Assembly: GCF_013019105.1 (NCBI RefSeq)
Contig: NZ_BLTE01000005.1
Span: forward strand, 124,001 to 188,000
Source: Fundidesulfovibrio magnetotacticus
GTDB taxonomy: Bacteria; Desulfobacterota; Desulfovibrionia; Desulfovibrionales; Desulfovibrionaceae
Reading direction: 5' to 3'
Length of the DNA stretch: 64,000 nucleotides
The translations under genes were made by a program, and so were the position numbers. The first letter of the stretch is position 1. The number at the start of each line of letters is the position of its first letter. The notes under the pieces were generated by a model that saw nothing but the letters and a program-made list of their open reading frames with translations, was not told the origin of the DNA and ran no database searches. This document shows, piece after piece, positions 15,724 to 26,480 of the stretch.

Positions 15724-16239
15724 ATGTTCCTGCTCGAAACCGTCGATCCCGAAAAGGCCCAGGGCAAGGTGGCCGAGGCTTACTCCATTTTCAAGAACTT
15801 CGGGGCGCCAATCCCCCTGCGCCTGCTTTCCGCCAGCCCGGACCTGCAGGAACGCCAGACGGCCATGATCGGCTACTTCATGGGCCACCCCAGGCTCTCG
15901 CCCGGGCTTCTGGCCTCCATCCGATTCGCCATCGCATCCAAGACCGGCCACCTGGCCTGCGAGGCCCTGAACCGGGACATCCTCGGCCGCATGGGGGTCA
16001 ACGAGCAGGAGATCGCCGGGCTGCCCACCGGCGCGGCCGAAACGCCCCTGGAAGAGAGCGAAGAGGCGCTCTTCCGCTTCGTGCTGCGCTCCTTCGACGA
16101 CCCGGCCTCGGCCAACGCCCGGGACATCCAGGCCCTGCGCGCCCTGGGCTGGCAGGATGCGGACATCCTCGACGCCATGTTCCACGCGGCCGGGATGCTC
16201 GCCTCGTCGGTGCTCTTCAAGACCTTCGTGCGCGCCTAG
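15724..16239 (+). CDS. Carboxymuconolactone decarboxylase / AhpD-fold protein
   Basis: This 171-residue all-helical protein has the AhpD-like layout (residues ~50-100: R-L-S-P-G-L-L-A-S-I-R-F-A-I-A-S-K-T-G-H). AhpD enzymes use a C-x-x-C pair and a following His as a peroxidase-reducing active site. Here the region reads G-H-L-A-C-E-A-L-N-R-D, with one Cys only, so classical thiol-disulfide chemistry looks lost. The gene sits 58 bp after the TetR gene with an AGGAGG site and a matching operator, so it is probably the regulator's main target. Function not known. Confidence 0.75.
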   Translation: MFLLETVDPEKAQGKVAEAYSIFKNFGAPIPLRLLSASPDLQERQTAMIGYFMGHPRLSPGLLASIRFAIASKTGHLACEALNRDILGRMGVNEQEIAGLPTGAAETPLEESEEALFRFVLRSFDDPASANARDIQALRALGWQDADILDAMFHAAGMLASSVLFKTFVRA

Positions 16240-16255
16240 AACGTCACGGCCAACG

Positions 16256-16282
16256 CCCGCCGCGGCCATGGGGCGCGGCGGG
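16256..16282. terminator. Hairpin between convergent genes
   Basis: Perfect 9-bp arms CCCGCCGCG / CGCGGCGGG lie between the AhpD-like gene and the convergent flavoprotein gene. There is no T-run. Confidence 0.4.
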
Positions 16283-16323
16283 GCACGGCGGCCGGAAGCC
16301 CGCAGGGCGCGCCAGACGTTGCC

Positions 16324-17505
16324 TCAGCGCCAGGGTCCGTGACAGTCCAGAGGTTTGCACAGGCGGAACGAGCGCATGCCGTGCACCATCTCCTGGAGTT
16401 TCGTGCCGCCGCCGCCCAGGAAGAGCCTCACCGGCCCCAGGATGCCCAAGCGCGTGAGCCAGTAGAGCGCGGTGCGCAGGCGCTTGGACCAGACAAGCTC
16501 GGGGAAGATCTCCCGCTCCAGATCCGCCTGATAGGCCGCCCCGGGCTCACCCGCGCCGCGCAGACCGCCCAGGCAGGCCCGTGCGGCCATCTCGCCGGTG
16601 CGCAGGGCATAATGAATGCCCTCGCCGAAGAAGGGCTCCACCAGCCCCCCGGCGTCTCCGGCCAGGAGGGCGCGTCCCGCGAGGGGGCGCTCCAGCCAGT
16701 TGCCGTAGGGCAGCGGATGGCCCTTCACGTTCTGGCGCAAGGCCTGGGGCACGTTCAAAAAATCCAGGAAGTCCGTGAAGCAACGGCTGATCATCCCGGC
16801 CGGACGCCCTCGGTAGAGCCCGCAGATGCCCAGCACCACAACGTCGCGGTGCGGGAAGCTCCAGCAATAGCCCGCGTCGATGAATCCGGAGGCGATGGTC
16901 GGGAAATCGGCGGCGACGTCCTCGTGCAGGCCGGGGATTCCGGCCAGCGCGGACCGGTCCAGGTAGAGTTCCAGACCCATGCCCTGTTCCCGACCGAAGC
17001 GGGCCTCGTCGATGCCGCAGCAACGGCGTACCGTGCTGTTGGCCCCGTCCGCGCCCACGAGATGCCGCGCGGTCCAGGCCGAGCCGTCCGAAGCGCCGAC
17101 AACGCCCGAAACAGGGTCGGCCGAAACCACGCCCAGGCCCTGGAGCACCTCCGCACCGGCGGCCGCCGCCCGGTCCAGGCACCAGGCGTCGAAGACGCGC
17201 CGGTCCACGAAGTGGAAGGGATAGACGAGCTGCCCCTCGGAGAGCACGGTCTCCCGGTGGCGGATGCGGTAGCGCGAACTCTTGTGGTTGATCACGCCCA
17301 GGGCTTCCAACTGGGCCGCCGTGGTTCCGAAAACGCGCTCGATGGTCTTGAGCGTCTTCCACGTGAGCAGCCCCGCGCAAAGCTTGGGGCGCGGAAACCG
17401 GGCCTTGTCCAGCACGGCCACGCGCGCGCCGGCCCCGGCCAGCACGGTCGCCGCCGCCGCTCCGGCCGGTCCGCCTCCCGCGACGATCACGTCTCGATCC
17501 GCCAT
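16324..17505 (-). CDS. Geranylgeranyl reductase-family FAD oxidoreductase
   Basis: This 393-residue flavoprotein has the Rossmann dinucleotide motif at the N-terminus (VIVAGGGPAGAAAATVLA). A P-K-L-C-A-G-L segment with a conserved Cys follows, and G-D-A-G-G-L-V-E-P-F-F-G-E-G-I (~residue 285) contacts the FAD ribityl chain. This set is typical of the geranylgeranyl reductase group, which saturates isoprenoid double bonds in quinones or lipids, and of related halogenase-like enzymes. The substrate here may be menaquinone or another polyprenyl compound, but context gives no clue. A GGAGGGGGG site precedes the ATG. Divergent from the HAD gene. Confidence 0.8.
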   Translation of the reverse strand: MADRDVIVAGGGPAGAAAATVLAGAGARVAVLDKARFPRPKLCAGLLTWKTLKTIERVFGTTAAQLEALGVINHKSSRYRIRHRETVLSEGQLVYPFHFVDRRVFDAWCLDRAAAAGAEVLQGLGVVSADPVSGVVGASDGSAWTARHLVGADGANSTVRRCCGIDEARFGREQGMGLELYLDRSALAGIPGLHEDVAADFPTIASGFIDAGYCWSFPHRDVVVLGICGLYRGRPAGMISRCFTDFLDFLNVPQALRQNVKGHPLPYGNWLERPLAGRALLAGDAGGLVEPFFGEGIHYALRTGEMAARACLGGLRGAGEPGAAYQADLEREIFPELVWSKRLRTALYWLTRLGILGPVRLFLGGGGTKLQEMVHGMRSFRLCKPLDCHGPWR

Positions 17506-17592
17506 GTGCCCCCCTCCTGCCCAGGTCTAGCCCCCGGAACCCTTGCGCGCCGGGGGTCCACCTGATAACCCCTCCCAGTCCCGGAGGCAACG

Positions 17593-18261
17593 ATGCGCAC
17601 TCCAGCACGCCTCGCGGCCGTCGTCTTCGACTTCGACGGCACGCTGGCCCGCCCCGCCCTGGATTTCCCCCTCATGAAGCGCCGCGTGGGGCTTCTGGCC
17701 GAAGGCTTCCTGCCCGGCGTCCACGAGCCAGGCCCCCTGCCGGCGCTGGAGTGGATCGACGCCCTGGCCGCGCGCCTGGAGGCCCGCCGCGCCCGGGACT
17801 TCCGCGCCCAGGCCCTGGCCCTCATCGCGGACATGGAGCGCGAGGCCGCCGCGAGCACTTCCCTCTTCGATTTCGTGCGCCCGGCCCTGGACCGTCTGCG
17901 CGGGCGGGGCGTCGCTCTGGCCGTGGTCACGCGCAACAGCCGAGACTCCGTGAACACCGTGTTTCCGGACGCCGGCCGCTACCTCGGCGCGGTGCTGGCC
18001 CGCGAGGACGTGCGCGCCGTCAAACCCCACCCCGAACACGTGCTGGCCGCGCTGCGCGCCCTGGACCGAGCCCCCGGCGAGGCCCTCATGGTGGGCGACC
18101 ACCCCCAGGACGTGCAGGTCGCGCGCGCGGCAGGGACCCTCAGCGCCGCCGTGTCCAGCGGCGACACCGCGCCCGAGCGCCTGGCGCGGGCCGGGCCGGA
18201 CTTCCTGGAAGCCGACGCGGGGCTCCTCCTGGAGCGCCTGGAGAACCTGGGCTGGCTCTGA
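17593..18261 (+). CDS. HAD-superfamily hydrolase (phosphoglycolate phosphatase-like)
   Basis: This 222-residue phosphatase contains all four HAD motifs: D-F-D-G-T-L (nucleophile Asp, residues ~13-18), a V-V-T-R-N-S motif II, K-P-H-P motif III and G-D-H-P-Q-D-V motif IV. The large helical cap between motifs I and II places it in subclass IA, with Gph-type phosphatases. Substrate not determinable. GGAGG precedes the ATG. It ends 94 bp before the hybrid kinase gene. Confidence 0.85.
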   Translation: MRTPARLAAVVFDFDGTLARPALDFPLMKRRVGLLAEGFLPGVHEPGPLPALEWIDALAARLEARRARDFRAQALALIADMEREAAASTSLFDFVRPALDRLRGRGVALAVVTRNSRDSVNTVFPDAGRYLGAVLAREDVRAVKPHPEHVLAALRALDRAPGEALMVGDHPQDVQVARAAGTLSAAVSSGDTAPERLARAGPDFLEADAGLLLERLENLGWL

Positions 18262-18355
18262 GGCGGACGGCAATCCATTCGGCGCAAATTCAAACAGTTG
18301 ACTTTTGCGTCGCCCTGTCGTGTTGATGTAGAATGTTCATCCACAGGGGGAGGCC

Positions 18356-20896
18356 GTGACCTACCACTTCGCGGACCTGGTGGACGCCGCCGCGCTGAGC
18401 GAATTGCTCGAAAGCCTCAAGGACGCTTCGGGGCTGACGAGCATTGTGCTGGACGACCGGGGAGGCATCGTGGCCTCGGCAGGCTGGAACTCCCAGTGCA
18501 CCGCCGTGCACCACCCGGGGGCGCCCTCCATATCGCTCGTCTGCCGACGCGGCACGGCGGCCGGGGAGCTGCCTCACGGACCCTGCGCGGACGATTACAC
18601 GCTCTTCAAGTGCTTCATGGGCTATTGCGACGCCTCGGCCCCCATCCAGGTGGAAGGCGTTCCCATCGCCACCATCCACCTGGGCCAATTCTTCGTGGCC
18701 CCCCCCGACCTGGCGCGCCTGCGCGAGAGGGCCAGACGCCTCGACCTGCCCGTGGAACTCTGCCTGGAATTGGCCTCGCAAGCGCCCGTGATCCCCCTGG
18801 ACCGCGTGGGCCCCATCCTGGACTTCTACGCCAAGCTGGGCGCGACCCTGGCCGACCAGGGACTCAAACGCATGCGCCTCACCGCCGCCGAGGCGGCCCT
18901 GGCCTCGGAGCAGGGACGCTACCGCCGTTTCCTGGCCTCGGTGACCAACTACTCCTACACCGTTCGCATGGACAACGGCCGCATCGCCTCCGTGACCCAC
19001 AGCCCGGGGTGCGAATCCGTCACCGGCTGCTCCCCGAGGGACTTCGAGCACGATCCCCTGCTCTGGGCCCGCCTCGTGCACGAGAAAGACCGCCAGAAGG
19101 TGATCCGCTTCTTCGAGACCATCATGGCCGGGGACACCGCGCCCCCCCTGGAACACCGGATACGCCGCAAGAACGGCGAGACGCGCTGGATCCGCAACAC
19201 CCCCGTGGTGCTGCACGGCCCGGAAGGCGTGGAGTCCTTCGAGGGGCTCGTGCAGGACGTGACCGAGCGCAAGCTCATGGAGGCCGAACTCCAGGACGCC
19301 AGACGGCGCGCCGAGGAGGCCAGCCGCGCCAAGAGCGACTTCCTGGCCAACATGAGCCACGAAATCCGCACCCCCATGAACGCCATCCTGGGCCTGACCC
19401 AGCTCGCCTTGCGCCGCGTTCCCGAAGGCGAAACGCGCGGCCTCCTGGAAGGCGTGGTCGAGGCCGGGGCCTCGCTCCTGGCCATTCTGGGCGACATTCT
19501 GGACTTCTCCAAGATCGAGGCCGGGCGCATGGAACTTTGCCTGGAAGACTTCAACCCTTCCGAACTGCTGGCTCGCGCGGCCCAGGCCATCTCCCCCCAG
19601 GCGCGGCGCAAGGACCTGGACCTCTGCCTGGAGCTCTCCCCGGAGTTGCCCGGCCTGGTGCGAGCCGACCCCCTGCGTCTGCGCCAGGTGGCGGACAACC
19701 TCCTGAACAACGCCGTGAAGTTCACGTCCCGGGGCCACGTGCGCCTGCGCGCCTGGCCCGAGGACAGCAGGGGAATTCTCTGCTTCGAGGTGTCGGACAC
19801 GGGCATCGGCATCCCTCCCGGCAAGCTGGAGGCCATCTTCGAGACCTTCACCCAGGCGGACTCCAGCACCACGCGTCGCTTCGGCGGCACGGGCCTGGGC
19901 CTGGCCATCTGCCGCAAGCTCCTGGACATGATGGGCGGCAGCATCCGCGCCGGGGGTGAGCCCGGCCGAGGGGCCGTGTTCCTCGTTCGCGTACCTGTGG
20001 CAGAGGCCCGGGGCAGCGCCGCCATCCCTGCTCCGGCCGCCTGCCCCGACCCCCAAACGCCCCCTGGCGAACCCGCCAGGCCCGGCCTGCGCCTGCTGCT
20101 GGCCGAGGACGAGCGCACCAACCGCATCTTCGCCCGCACCTTCCTGGAAGAGGAGGGCCACAGCGTGATCGAGGCCCACAACGGCGCCCAGGCCCTGGAA
20201 CTCCTGGCGCAAGGGGGCTTCGACCTGGTGCTCATGGACGTCTCCATGCCCGTGATGGACGGCCTGGAAGCCACGCGCGTGATCCGCTCGGGACGCGCGC
20301 CCGGCGCGCCTGCCGACCTGCCCGTGGTGGGGCTCACGGCCCATGCCGTGAAGGGTGACCGAGAACGCTTCCTTGCGGCGGGCATGGACGCCTGCCTCGT
20401 GAAGCCACTGGACCTGGAGGAACTGCGCGGCGTGCTGGACGCCTACCGCGCGGACCGGCCGGAAGCCCGGCCCAAGGAGCAAGAGGCCCAGGCCGAGCGC
20501 ACGCCCGAGCACGTCCCCCCCCGCGCCGCGCACGGGGACGCGCTCAACCGTTCCTGGCTGGCACGCTTGTTCAGGGGCAAGGAGCGCACCCTGGCCACGC
20601 TTCTGGACATCTTCCTGCGCGATGCCCCAGGGCGCACAGCCAGGCTGCGTCAGGCATGGGGGGCGGGCAACGCCCAGGAGGTGGCCGAAGAGGCCCATTC
20701 CATCAAAGGGTCGGCGGCCGTGGTGGGGGCGGTGCGGCTCAAGGCCGCGGCCGAGGAGCTGGAGCTTGCCGCCCGGTCAGGCAGGCTCGGACCGGCCCGG
20801 GAGCTGCTGGAGGCGCTGGAGACGGAGTGCCGGGCCGTGCTTGAAGCCATCGAGGCTGGGGTGCCCGAGGCCCGCGCCGCCGAGAGCGAAACCTGA
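18356..20896 (+). CDS. Hybrid sensor histidine kinase: PocR-PAS-HisKA-HATPase-REC-Hpt
   Basis: This 846-residue phosphorelay protein has no membrane segment. Residues ~5-165 match the PocR sensory domain ([20 protein letters not shown], with Cys-rich loops); PocR domains are thought to bind small organic ligands. A PAS domain (~205-315) follows, then HisKA with H335 in [12 protein letters not shown], and HATPase with G-T-G-L-G-L-A-I. A receiver domain carries acceptor D628 (L-V-L-M-D-V-S-M-P), and an Hpt domain has H781 in H-S-I-K-G-S-A. All phosphorelay residues are present, so phosphate would leave through the Hpt to an unlinked response regulator. The start is GTG after GGGGGAGG. Confidence 0.9.
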   Translation: MTYHFADLVDAAALSELLESLKDASGLTSIVLDDRGGIVASAGWNSQCTAVHHPGAPSISLVCRRGTAAGELPHGPCADDYTLFKCFMGYCDASAPIQVEGVPIATIHLGQFFVAPPDLARLRERARRLDLPVELCLELASQAPVIPLDRVGPILDFYAKLGATLADQGLKRMRLTAAEAALASEQGRYRRFLASVTNYSYTVRMDNGRIASVTHSPGCESVTGCSPRDFEHDPLLWARLVHEKDRQKVIRFFETIMAGDTAPPLEHRIRRKNGETRWIRNTPVVLHGPEGVESFEGLVQDVTERKLMEAELQDARRRAEEASRAKSDFLANMSHEIRTPMNAILGLTQLALRRVPEGETRGLLEGVVEAGASLLAILGDILDFSKIEAGRMELCLEDFNPSELLARAAQAISPQARRKDLDLCLELSPELPGLVRADPLRLRQVADNLLNNAVKFTSRGHVRLRAWPEDSRGILCFEVSDTGIGIPPGKLEAIFETFTQADSSTTRRFGGTGLGLAICRKLLDMMGGSIRAGGEPGRGAVFLVRVPVAEARGSAAIPAPAACPDPQTPPGEPARPGLRLLLAEDERTNRIFARTFLEEEGHSVIEAHNGAQALELLAQGGFDLVLMDVSMPVMDGLEATRVIRSGRAPGAPADLPVVGLTAHAVKGDRERFLAAGMDACLVKPLDLEELRGVLDAYRADRPEARPKEQEAQAERTPEHVPPRAAHGDALNRSWLARLFRGKERTLATLLDIFLRDAPGRTARLRQAWGAGNAQEVAEEAHSIKGSAAVVGAVRLKAAAEELELAARSGRLGPARELLEALETECRAVLEAIEAGVPEARAAESET

Positions 20897-21009
20897 GCGT
20901 CCCGAGGGGAGGGCCGCGCCGGTTCTGAGCACCCGCCGGGCAGTTCCGGCGTCCACCCTGGCGTCCACCGGGGCGCTCAGGGCTGATGCGCCTTCCCTGG
21001 CCCCGGGGT

Positions 21010-23391
21010 CTAGTCCTTCATGCCCCTGATGAGTTCTTCCAGGCTGGCGGCCTGCCGGTCTACGTCTTCCAGGGCGCTGGAGGCCTCCTCCATGCCCCGC
21101 GCCGTGCTGGAGGAGATGTCCTCGATCTCGGCCACGGCGCGGCTGGCCTGGGCGCTGGCCCCCGCCTGCCCCCCGGCGGCCTCGGCGATGGCCTTGGCCT
21201 GGTTCGCCGCGCCCTGCACGATGGCCACGATGCGCTCCAGCGACGCCCCCGAGGACTGGGCCAGGCGCGTGGACTCCACGATCTCGCGGGCCGCCTGCTC
21301 GGTGGCCTTGAGGGTCTGGGCCGCACCGCCCCGGATGGAGTCCAGGGTGGCGCCCACTTCGTGGGTGGCCTGCATGGTCTTTTCGGCCAGCTTGCGCACC
21401 TCGTCGGCCACCACGGCGAAGCCGCGCCCGGCGTCTCCGGCGCGTGCGGCCTCGATGGCGGCGTTGAGGGCCAGCAGGTTGGTCTGGTCGGCTATGTCTC
21501 CGATCACCTGGAGCACCTTGCCCACGTTGTCGGCCTGCACGCCCAGTTCGCGCATCTTCTCCTGAAGGTCCAGCACCTGGGCCTGGGCAGCGGCGATGGC
21601 CTGCACGGCGGTCTGCACGAGGCCCGCGCCCTCCTGGGCCGCGCCCTTGGCGTCCTCGGCGCTTAGGGCGGCTTCGCCCGCCAGGTCGGCCATGTGGTGG
21701 GCCGAGTCGGTCATGGCCGAGACCGCGCCCACGGTTTCGGTGGCGCGCGCGTTCTGGTGTGTCGCGCCTTCGGCGGCCTGGGCGATGCGCTCGGCCAGGC
21801 GGCGCATGGCCTGGTTCAGTTCCCGGGCGATGTCCTGGGAGGACTCCACGGCCAGGGCCAGTGCGTCGTTGCGTTTCTGCAGTTCGGATTCGTGGCGCTT
21901 GATGTCCGTGATGTCGGAGAGCACGCCCACCACGCCGAGGACGTTGCCGTCCAGGTCGTGCAGCAGGTCCGAGTCCACGAGGGCCACGCGGTGGTTGCCC
22001 TTGCGCGTGACGAACTCGATCTCCGCCTTGTAGACGCAGACGTTGTTCTTCAGGCATTTGCTCATCACGGTTTCTTTGGTAGCGTCGTTGCGAACCAACT
22101 CGGCCACGGTGAGGCCCAGCCAGTCCTCCGGCTCGCCCTGCACCTCGATGAAGTCGAGCAGTTCGCGGTTGGTGAAGGTGACCCGGGCCTCGTTGTCCGC
22201 GACCAGGAGCGGCACCTTGAAGGATCTCTGGAGCCCCTGAGCGTAGCCCAGGCGACCGCGTTGCTCCTTGACCATCACGGCCAGGTCGTTCTCCAGTTCG
22301 GCCAGCTCCCCGGTGGCGCGGCCCTGGGGCCTGGCGTCCAGGTCGCCCTGGGCCACGCGGCGGGCGAAGGCGCGGATGGCGTCCAGCTGGCGCACGATGC
22401 CGCGCGAGATGAACGTGACCAGAAGCCCCGCCACGGCCAGGGCCGAAAGAGAAAGGCCCAGGGCCCGCAGCTTGCGCGACTGGTAGTCGGCGATGCGCTT
22501 TTCGAGCAGCGCGTCCAACTCGGCGGAGCACACGGTCCACAGCCGGATGCTCTCGGCCATGGCCCGCTCGCCCAGGGCGCGGATCTCGGCGGGCTTGGCG
22601 GGTTTGCCCTCCGAAAGGGCCTCCAGGGCCTGGGCCAGGGCCGAAGCGGCCTCGGAATAGGCCTTGAGGCGCGCGGGCACGGCGCGTTGGAGCGAATCGC
22701 TGCGGCCGTAGAAGTTCTCGTCCTCCTTGAGCGCCGTGTTCAGGCTGGCCTCGATGCGCTCCTGGTCTGCCTCGCGCAGCATGGCCGCCTGCACGGCCAG
22801 GAGCTTGCGCTCGGCCAGCCCCAACTCGGGAAGCGCAGCCAGCTCAGCCCCCTGGCGCACGGCCCTGGCGGTGCGGTCCAGGGTCTGGGGCAGGGCCAGA
22901 AGCACGGCGTCCATGACGTAGTAGCTGTCCAGGTCCGGGTCGAGGATCAGGTTGGAGATGTCTCCCGCGTGGGCGATCATCACGCGCACGTCGGCCGTCA
23001 GGGCGTCCAGGGCCTCGGGTGCGGGCGTGTTGCCGCGCAGGGCGCGCCAGGCGGACTCCACCCTGGGCGGGGCCTGCTTTTCGCGGCCCCGCTTGGCCAG
23101 CTCCGCCGGGGTGAAGAGCAGGGCTTCGCCGTGCAGGGACATGGCCTTGCCCAGGTCCGCGAAGGCCTGGTCCACGGCGGCCGGTCTCGTCCCCCCGTCG
23201 GGCAGGCTTTCCAGCAGGCGGATCATGGGGCGCAGCACGGCGTTGCCCTTGATTTCCATGCTGGCGAAGTCGATGTCCTTGTCGAGACCGCGAACGGTGA
23301 AGAAGGTGAGCAGGGCTATGGGCAAGGCGAACATCAGGCTGCTTCCGGCCAGCTTGACCGAAATGCGCGCTGCGGAGAAGGGGTACGGCAT
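21010..23391 (-). CDS. Methyl-accepting chemotaxis protein with PAS domain
   Basis: This 793-residue chemoreceptor begins with a membrane segment (~10-30). A long helical periplasmic region (~35-340) follows, then a second membrane segment ([20 protein letters not shown]), HAMP, a cytoplasmic PAS domain (~415-525), and the MCP signalling domain with the hairpin tip [21 protein letters not shown]. It controls CheA activity. The PAS domain suggests a second, internal input such as redox state or a bound cofactor. The ATG at 23391 begins just before the first membrane segment. Divergent from the YgjP gene; an inverted repeat TTGACA-ATGC-TGTCAA (23420-23435) lies between them. Confidence 0.9.
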   Translation of the reverse strand: MPYPFSAARISVKLAGSSLMFALPIALLTFFTVRGLDKDIDFASMEIKGNAVLRPMIRLLESLPDGGTRPAAVDQAFADLGKAMSLHGEALLFTPAELAKRGREKQAPPRVESAWRALRGNTPAPEALDALTADVRVMIAHAGDISNLILDPDLDSYYVMDAVLLALPQTLDRTARAVRQGAELAALPELGLAERKLLAVQAAMLREADQERIEASLNTALKEDENFYGRSDSLQRAVPARLKAYSEAASALAQALEALSEGKPAKPAEIRALGERAMAESIRLWTVCSAELDALLEKRIADYQSRKLRALGLSLSALAVAGLLVTFISRGIVRQLDAIRAFARRVAQGDLDARPQGRATGELAELENDLAVMVKEQRGRLGYAQGLQRSFKVPLLVADNEARVTFTNRELLDFIEVQGEPEDWLGLTVAELVRNDATKETVMSKCLKNNVCVYKAEIEFVTRKGNHRVALVDSDLLHDLDGNVLGVVGVLSDITDIKRHESELQKRNDALALAVESSQDIARELNQAMRRLAERIAQAAEGATHQNARATETVGAVSAMTDSAHHMADLAGEAALSAEDAKGAAQEGAGLVQTAVQAIAAAQAQVLDLQEKMRELGVQADNVGKVLQVIGDIADQTNLLALNAAIEAARAGDAGRGFAVVADEVRKLAEKTMQATHEVGATLDSIRGGAAQTLKATEQAAREIVESTRLAQSSGASLERIVAIVQGAANQAKAIAEAAGGQAGASAQASRAVAEIEDISSSTARGMEEASSALEDVDRQAASLEELIRGMKD

Positions 23392-23484
23392 GGGGGTACT
23401 CCGGGTGGGGCAAGAATCATTGACAATGCTGTCAATTGGCTGTTTCAGCATACGGCAAGCCCCTTTTGACAGCAAGTCCAACAT

Positions 23485-24243
23485 ATGATCAGGAATCCCT
23501 CCGTGAACGCCTCCAGGACAATCCCGCCTTCCGGGCTTCCGCCCCTGCCGGACTACCGCGTGCGCGTCTCGGCCCGGGCCAGGCAGGTGCGTCTGGTGGT
23601 CACCCCGCGCGACGGGCTGGTGGTGAGCGTGCCCGTGGGATTCGACGCCGCACTCGTGCCGGAGATCGTTGCGCAGCGGCTGGAGTGGGTGACGCGCACT
23701 CTCGAGCGGGTGGCGCTCCAGCGCGCGGAGGCCCTGCTGCCCCCGGCCGGGGTGTCGCTTCGCGCCGTGGGGCGCGAGCTGACCGTGCGCTACCGCCCGG
23801 GACCGGACGGGAGCGGCTCGGTGCGGGTGCGCGCCGCTGGGCCTGTCAGCCTGGAGGTTTCGGGCGCGCTTGCCGACCGCGAACTGGTGGCCCGCGCGCT
23901 CAGGACCTGGCTCAAACGCGAGGCCGCCCGGGAGCTACCCCCGCGCCTGGACGCCCTCTCGGCCCGCCTGGACCTGCCCCACGCCGGGTGCGTGGTGCGC
24001 CTGCAGCGCTCCCGCTGGGGCAGCTGCTCGGCCAGGGGGACCATCTCGCTCAACGCCCGGCTCCTCTTCCTGCCACCGGAACTCTCCGACTACGTGCTGG
24101 CCCACGAACTGGCCCACACCCTGCACCTGGACCACTCCCCCGCCTACTGGCGCGCCCTGGAGGAGCGCCTGCCCGGCGCGCGCGGGCTCGACCGCCAACT
24201 GCGCCACGCCGGACGCTTCGTGCCCGCCTGGTCGCGCCCCTGA
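23485..24243 (+). CDS. YgjP/WLM-type metal-dependent hydrolase (DUF45)
   Basis: This 252-residue protein of the DUF45/YgjP family of gluzincin-fold peptidases has Q-R-S-R-W-G-S-C-S followed by the zinc motif H-E-L-A-H (~residue 210) and a downstream H-x-x-x-Y-W (HSPAYW) third ligand region. It is likely a cytosolic metallopeptidase whose substrate is unknown. The ATG at 23485 lacks a clear ribosome site; an in-frame GTG at 23503 follows AGGA and may be the true start. It lies 69 bp upstream of glgB. Confidence 0.8.
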   Translation: MIRNPSVNASRTIPPSGLPPLPDYRVRVSARARQVRLVVTPRDGLVVSVPVGFDAALVPEIVAQRLEWVTRTLERVALQRAEALLPPAGVSLRAVGRELTVRYRPGPDGSGSVRVRAAGPVSLEVSGALADRELVARALRTWLKREAARELPPRLDALSARLDLPHAGCVVRLQRSRWGSCSARGTISLNARLLFLPPELSDYVLAHELAHTLHLDHSPAYWRALEERLPGARGLDRQLRHAGRFVPAWSRP

Positions 24244-24312
24244 GGCCGCCCCCTTTCCCTCCCCGTCCATTTGGCCTATGATCGGGCGATCGCCAGACAC
24301 CCAGGAGCCCCC

Positions 24313-26226
24313 ATGACCCCCAACGTCCTCCACGGCGTGAGCCTGCTGACCGACCACGACATCTACCTCTTCAAGGAGGGCACCCACTTCCGCCTTTACG
24401 AGAAGCTGGGCTCCCACACCATGACCGTGGACGGCATGGAGGGCACGCTCTTCGCCGTGTGGGCCCCCAACGCCCGCAAGGTCTCCGTGATCGGCGACTT
24501 CAACGGCTGGGACCGCAAGGCCCATCCCATGAGCGCCCGCCTGGACGGCTCCGGCATCTGGGAATGCTTCGCGCCCGGCGTGGGCCAGGGCACGGTGTAC
24601 AAATACCACATCACCTCGCGCCATCACGGCCGCCACCTGGAAAAGGGCGACCCCTTCGCCTTCGCCTGGGAGGTGCCGCCGCGCTCGGCCTCGGTGGTCT
24701 GGAAGCTCGACCACCAGTGGAAGGACGCCGCCTGGATGGCCGGAAGGGCCGACGCCAGCTCCCTGGACGCGCCCATGTCCGTCTACGAGATGCACCTGGG
24801 CTCCTGGAAGCGCCATCCCGACACCTGGGACTCCCTCTCCTACCAGGAGATGGCCCGCCAGCTTCCGGGCTACCTCACGGACATGGGCTTCACCCACGTG
24901 GAGTTCCTGCCCGTGATGGAGCACCCCTTCTACGCCTCCTGGGGCTACCAGACCCTGGGCTACTTCGCCCCCAGCAGCCGCTACGGCACGCCCCAGGACT
25001 TCATGGACCTGGTGGACGCCCTCCACGCGGCGGGCATCGGCGTGATCCTGGACTGGGTGCCCTCCCACTTCCCCACCGACGGCCACGGCCTGGCCCTCTT
25101 CGACGGCACGCACCTCTACGAGCACGAGGACCCGCGCCAGGGCTACCACCCCGACTGGAAGAGCGGCATCTTCAACTACGGCCGCCACGAGGTGCGCGCC
25201 TTCGTGATCTCCTCAGCCCTCTTCTGGCTCGACCGCTACCACGCCGACGGCCTGCGCGTGGACGCAGTGGCCTCCATGCTCTACCTCGACTACTCCCGCA
25301 AGGAGGGCGAGTGGGTGCCCAACTGCTTCGGCGGCAAGGAGAACCTGGAGGCCATCGACCTCTTGCGCCGCCTCAACGAGGCCGCCTACACGAGCTTCCC
25401 CGGCATCCAGACCATCGCGGAGGAATCCACCGACTGGCCCCTGGTCTCCCGCCCCCCCTACATCGGCGGCCTGGGCTTTGGCATGAAGTGGAACATGGGC
25501 TGGATGCACGACACCCTGAACTACTTCACCAAGGACCCGGTCTTCCGCAAATACCACCACGGCGCGCTCTCGTTCTCCATCTGGTACGCCTTCAACGAGA
25601 ACTTCGTGCTGCCGCTCTCCCACGACGAGGTGGTGCACGGGAAGGGCTCGCTGTTGCGCAAGATGCCTGGCGACGACTGGCAGAAATTCGCGGGCCTGCG
25701 CCTGCTCTTCGGCTACATGTGGACGCACCCGGGCAAGAAGCTCCTCTTCCAGGGCGGCGAGGTGGCCCAGTGGAGCGAGTGGAACCACGACGCCCAGGTG
25801 GACTGGGCGCTCCTGGGTGATCCCGCCCACGCCGGAATGCGCGACTGGATCAGGGACCTGAACGCCCTCTACCGGGAATGCCCGGCCCTGCACCAGACCG
25901 ACTTCCACCACAAGGGCTTCGAATGGGTGGACTTCCACGACGCCGAGGCCAGCGTGCTGTCCTTCCTGCGCTTCGGCAAGGACCCCTCCGAGATGCTCCT
26001 GGCCTGCTTCAACTTCACGCCCATCCCCCGCGAGGGCTACCGCGTGGGCGTGCCCCGGGGCGGGGTCTGGCGCGAGGTGCTCAACTCCGACTCGCGGCAC
26101 TACTTCGGCTCCGGCATGGGCAACGCCGGGGCCGTGACGGCCCAGGACGAGGAGAGCCACGCCCGGACGCACACGCTCACCCTCACCCTGCCGCCCCTTG
26201 GCGTGGTGGTCTTCCGTCCGGAGTAG
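24313..26226 (+). CDS. glgB: 1,4-alpha-glucan branching enzyme
   Basis: This 637-residue GH13 enzyme forms alpha-1,6 branches in glycogen. An N-terminal CBM48 domain (~30-120: F-A-V-W-A-P-N-A-R-K-V-S-V-I-G-D-F-N-G-W) precedes the catalytic barrel. Catalytic regions are visible: D-G-L-R-V-D-A-V (nucleophile Asp), I-A-E-E-S-T (acid/base Glu) and L-S-H-D-E-V (transition-state Asp). Length and motifs are those of a complete enzyme without the extra N-terminal domain of E. coli GlgB. AGGAG precedes the ATG. No other glg gene is adjacent; malQ lies 15 kb away on the same strand. A terminator follows. Confidence 0.95.
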   Translation: MTPNVLHGVSLLTDHDIYLFKEGTHFRLYEKLGSHTMTVDGMEGTLFAVWAPNARKVSVIGDFNGWDRKAHPMSARLDGSGIWECFAPGVGQGTVYKYHITSRHHGRHLEKGDPFAFAWEVPPRSASVVWKLDHQWKDAAWMAGRADASSLDAPMSVYEMHLGSWKRHPDTWDSLSYQEMARQLPGYLTDMGFTHVEFLPVMEHPFYASWGYQTLGYFAPSSRYGTPQDFMDLVDALHAAGIGVILDWVPSHFPTDGHGLALFDGTHLYEHEDPRQGYHPDWKSGIFNYGRHEVRAFVISSALFWLDRYHADGLRVDAVASMLYLDYSRKEGEWVPNCFGGKENLEAIDLLRRLNEAAYTSFPGIQTIAEESTDWPLVSRPPYIGGLGFGMKWNMGWMHDTLNYFTKDPVFRKYHHGALSFSIWYAFNENFVLPLSHDEVVHGKGSLLRKMPGDDWQKFAGLRLLFGYMWTHPGKKLLFQGGEVAQWSEWNHDAQVDWALLGDPAHAGMRDWIRDLNALYRECPALHQTDFHHKGFEWVDFHDAEASVLSFLRFGKDPSEMLLACFNFTPIPREGYRVGVPRGGVWREVLNSDSRHYFGSGMGNAGAVTAQDEESHARTHTLTLTLPPLGVVVFRPE

Positions 26227-26338
26227 GATGCGACAGGCGTCCGCCCTGCCCCACCGGGCCGCTGGCCGCACGAACCGGGAGGCGGCCCGCGTCGCCGACA
26301 CCGGGGCCGGTCACCTGATCGACCGGAAACGCACGCAA

Positions 26339-26378
26339 AACCGGCCCGGGGCTCCAAAGCCGCCGGGCCGGTTCTTTT
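26339..26378 (+). terminator. Terminator after glgB
   Basis: The 11-bp arms AACCGGCCCGG / CCGGGCCGGTT (26339-26349, 26363-26373) are followed by CTTTT. Confidence 0.85.
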
Positions 26379-26480
26379 GCGTGGCGAGCCCCGCCCCTCG
26401 TGGGGGGGGGCCGTGCGGGCGCGGTATCACTCCGTGCGGGATGACCGCGCCACGCGAAGACCCCGCCCGAGTCGCTTCCT

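Noticed and set aside
18298-18334. TTGACT and TAGAAT as a promoter for the PocR kinase gene
   Set aside because: The spacer is 25 bp, too long for sigma-70.
23420-23435. TTGACA-ATGC-TGTCAA as a promoter -35 box
   Set aside because: No -10 hexamer lies at a suitable distance on either strand. It remains only a possible operator.
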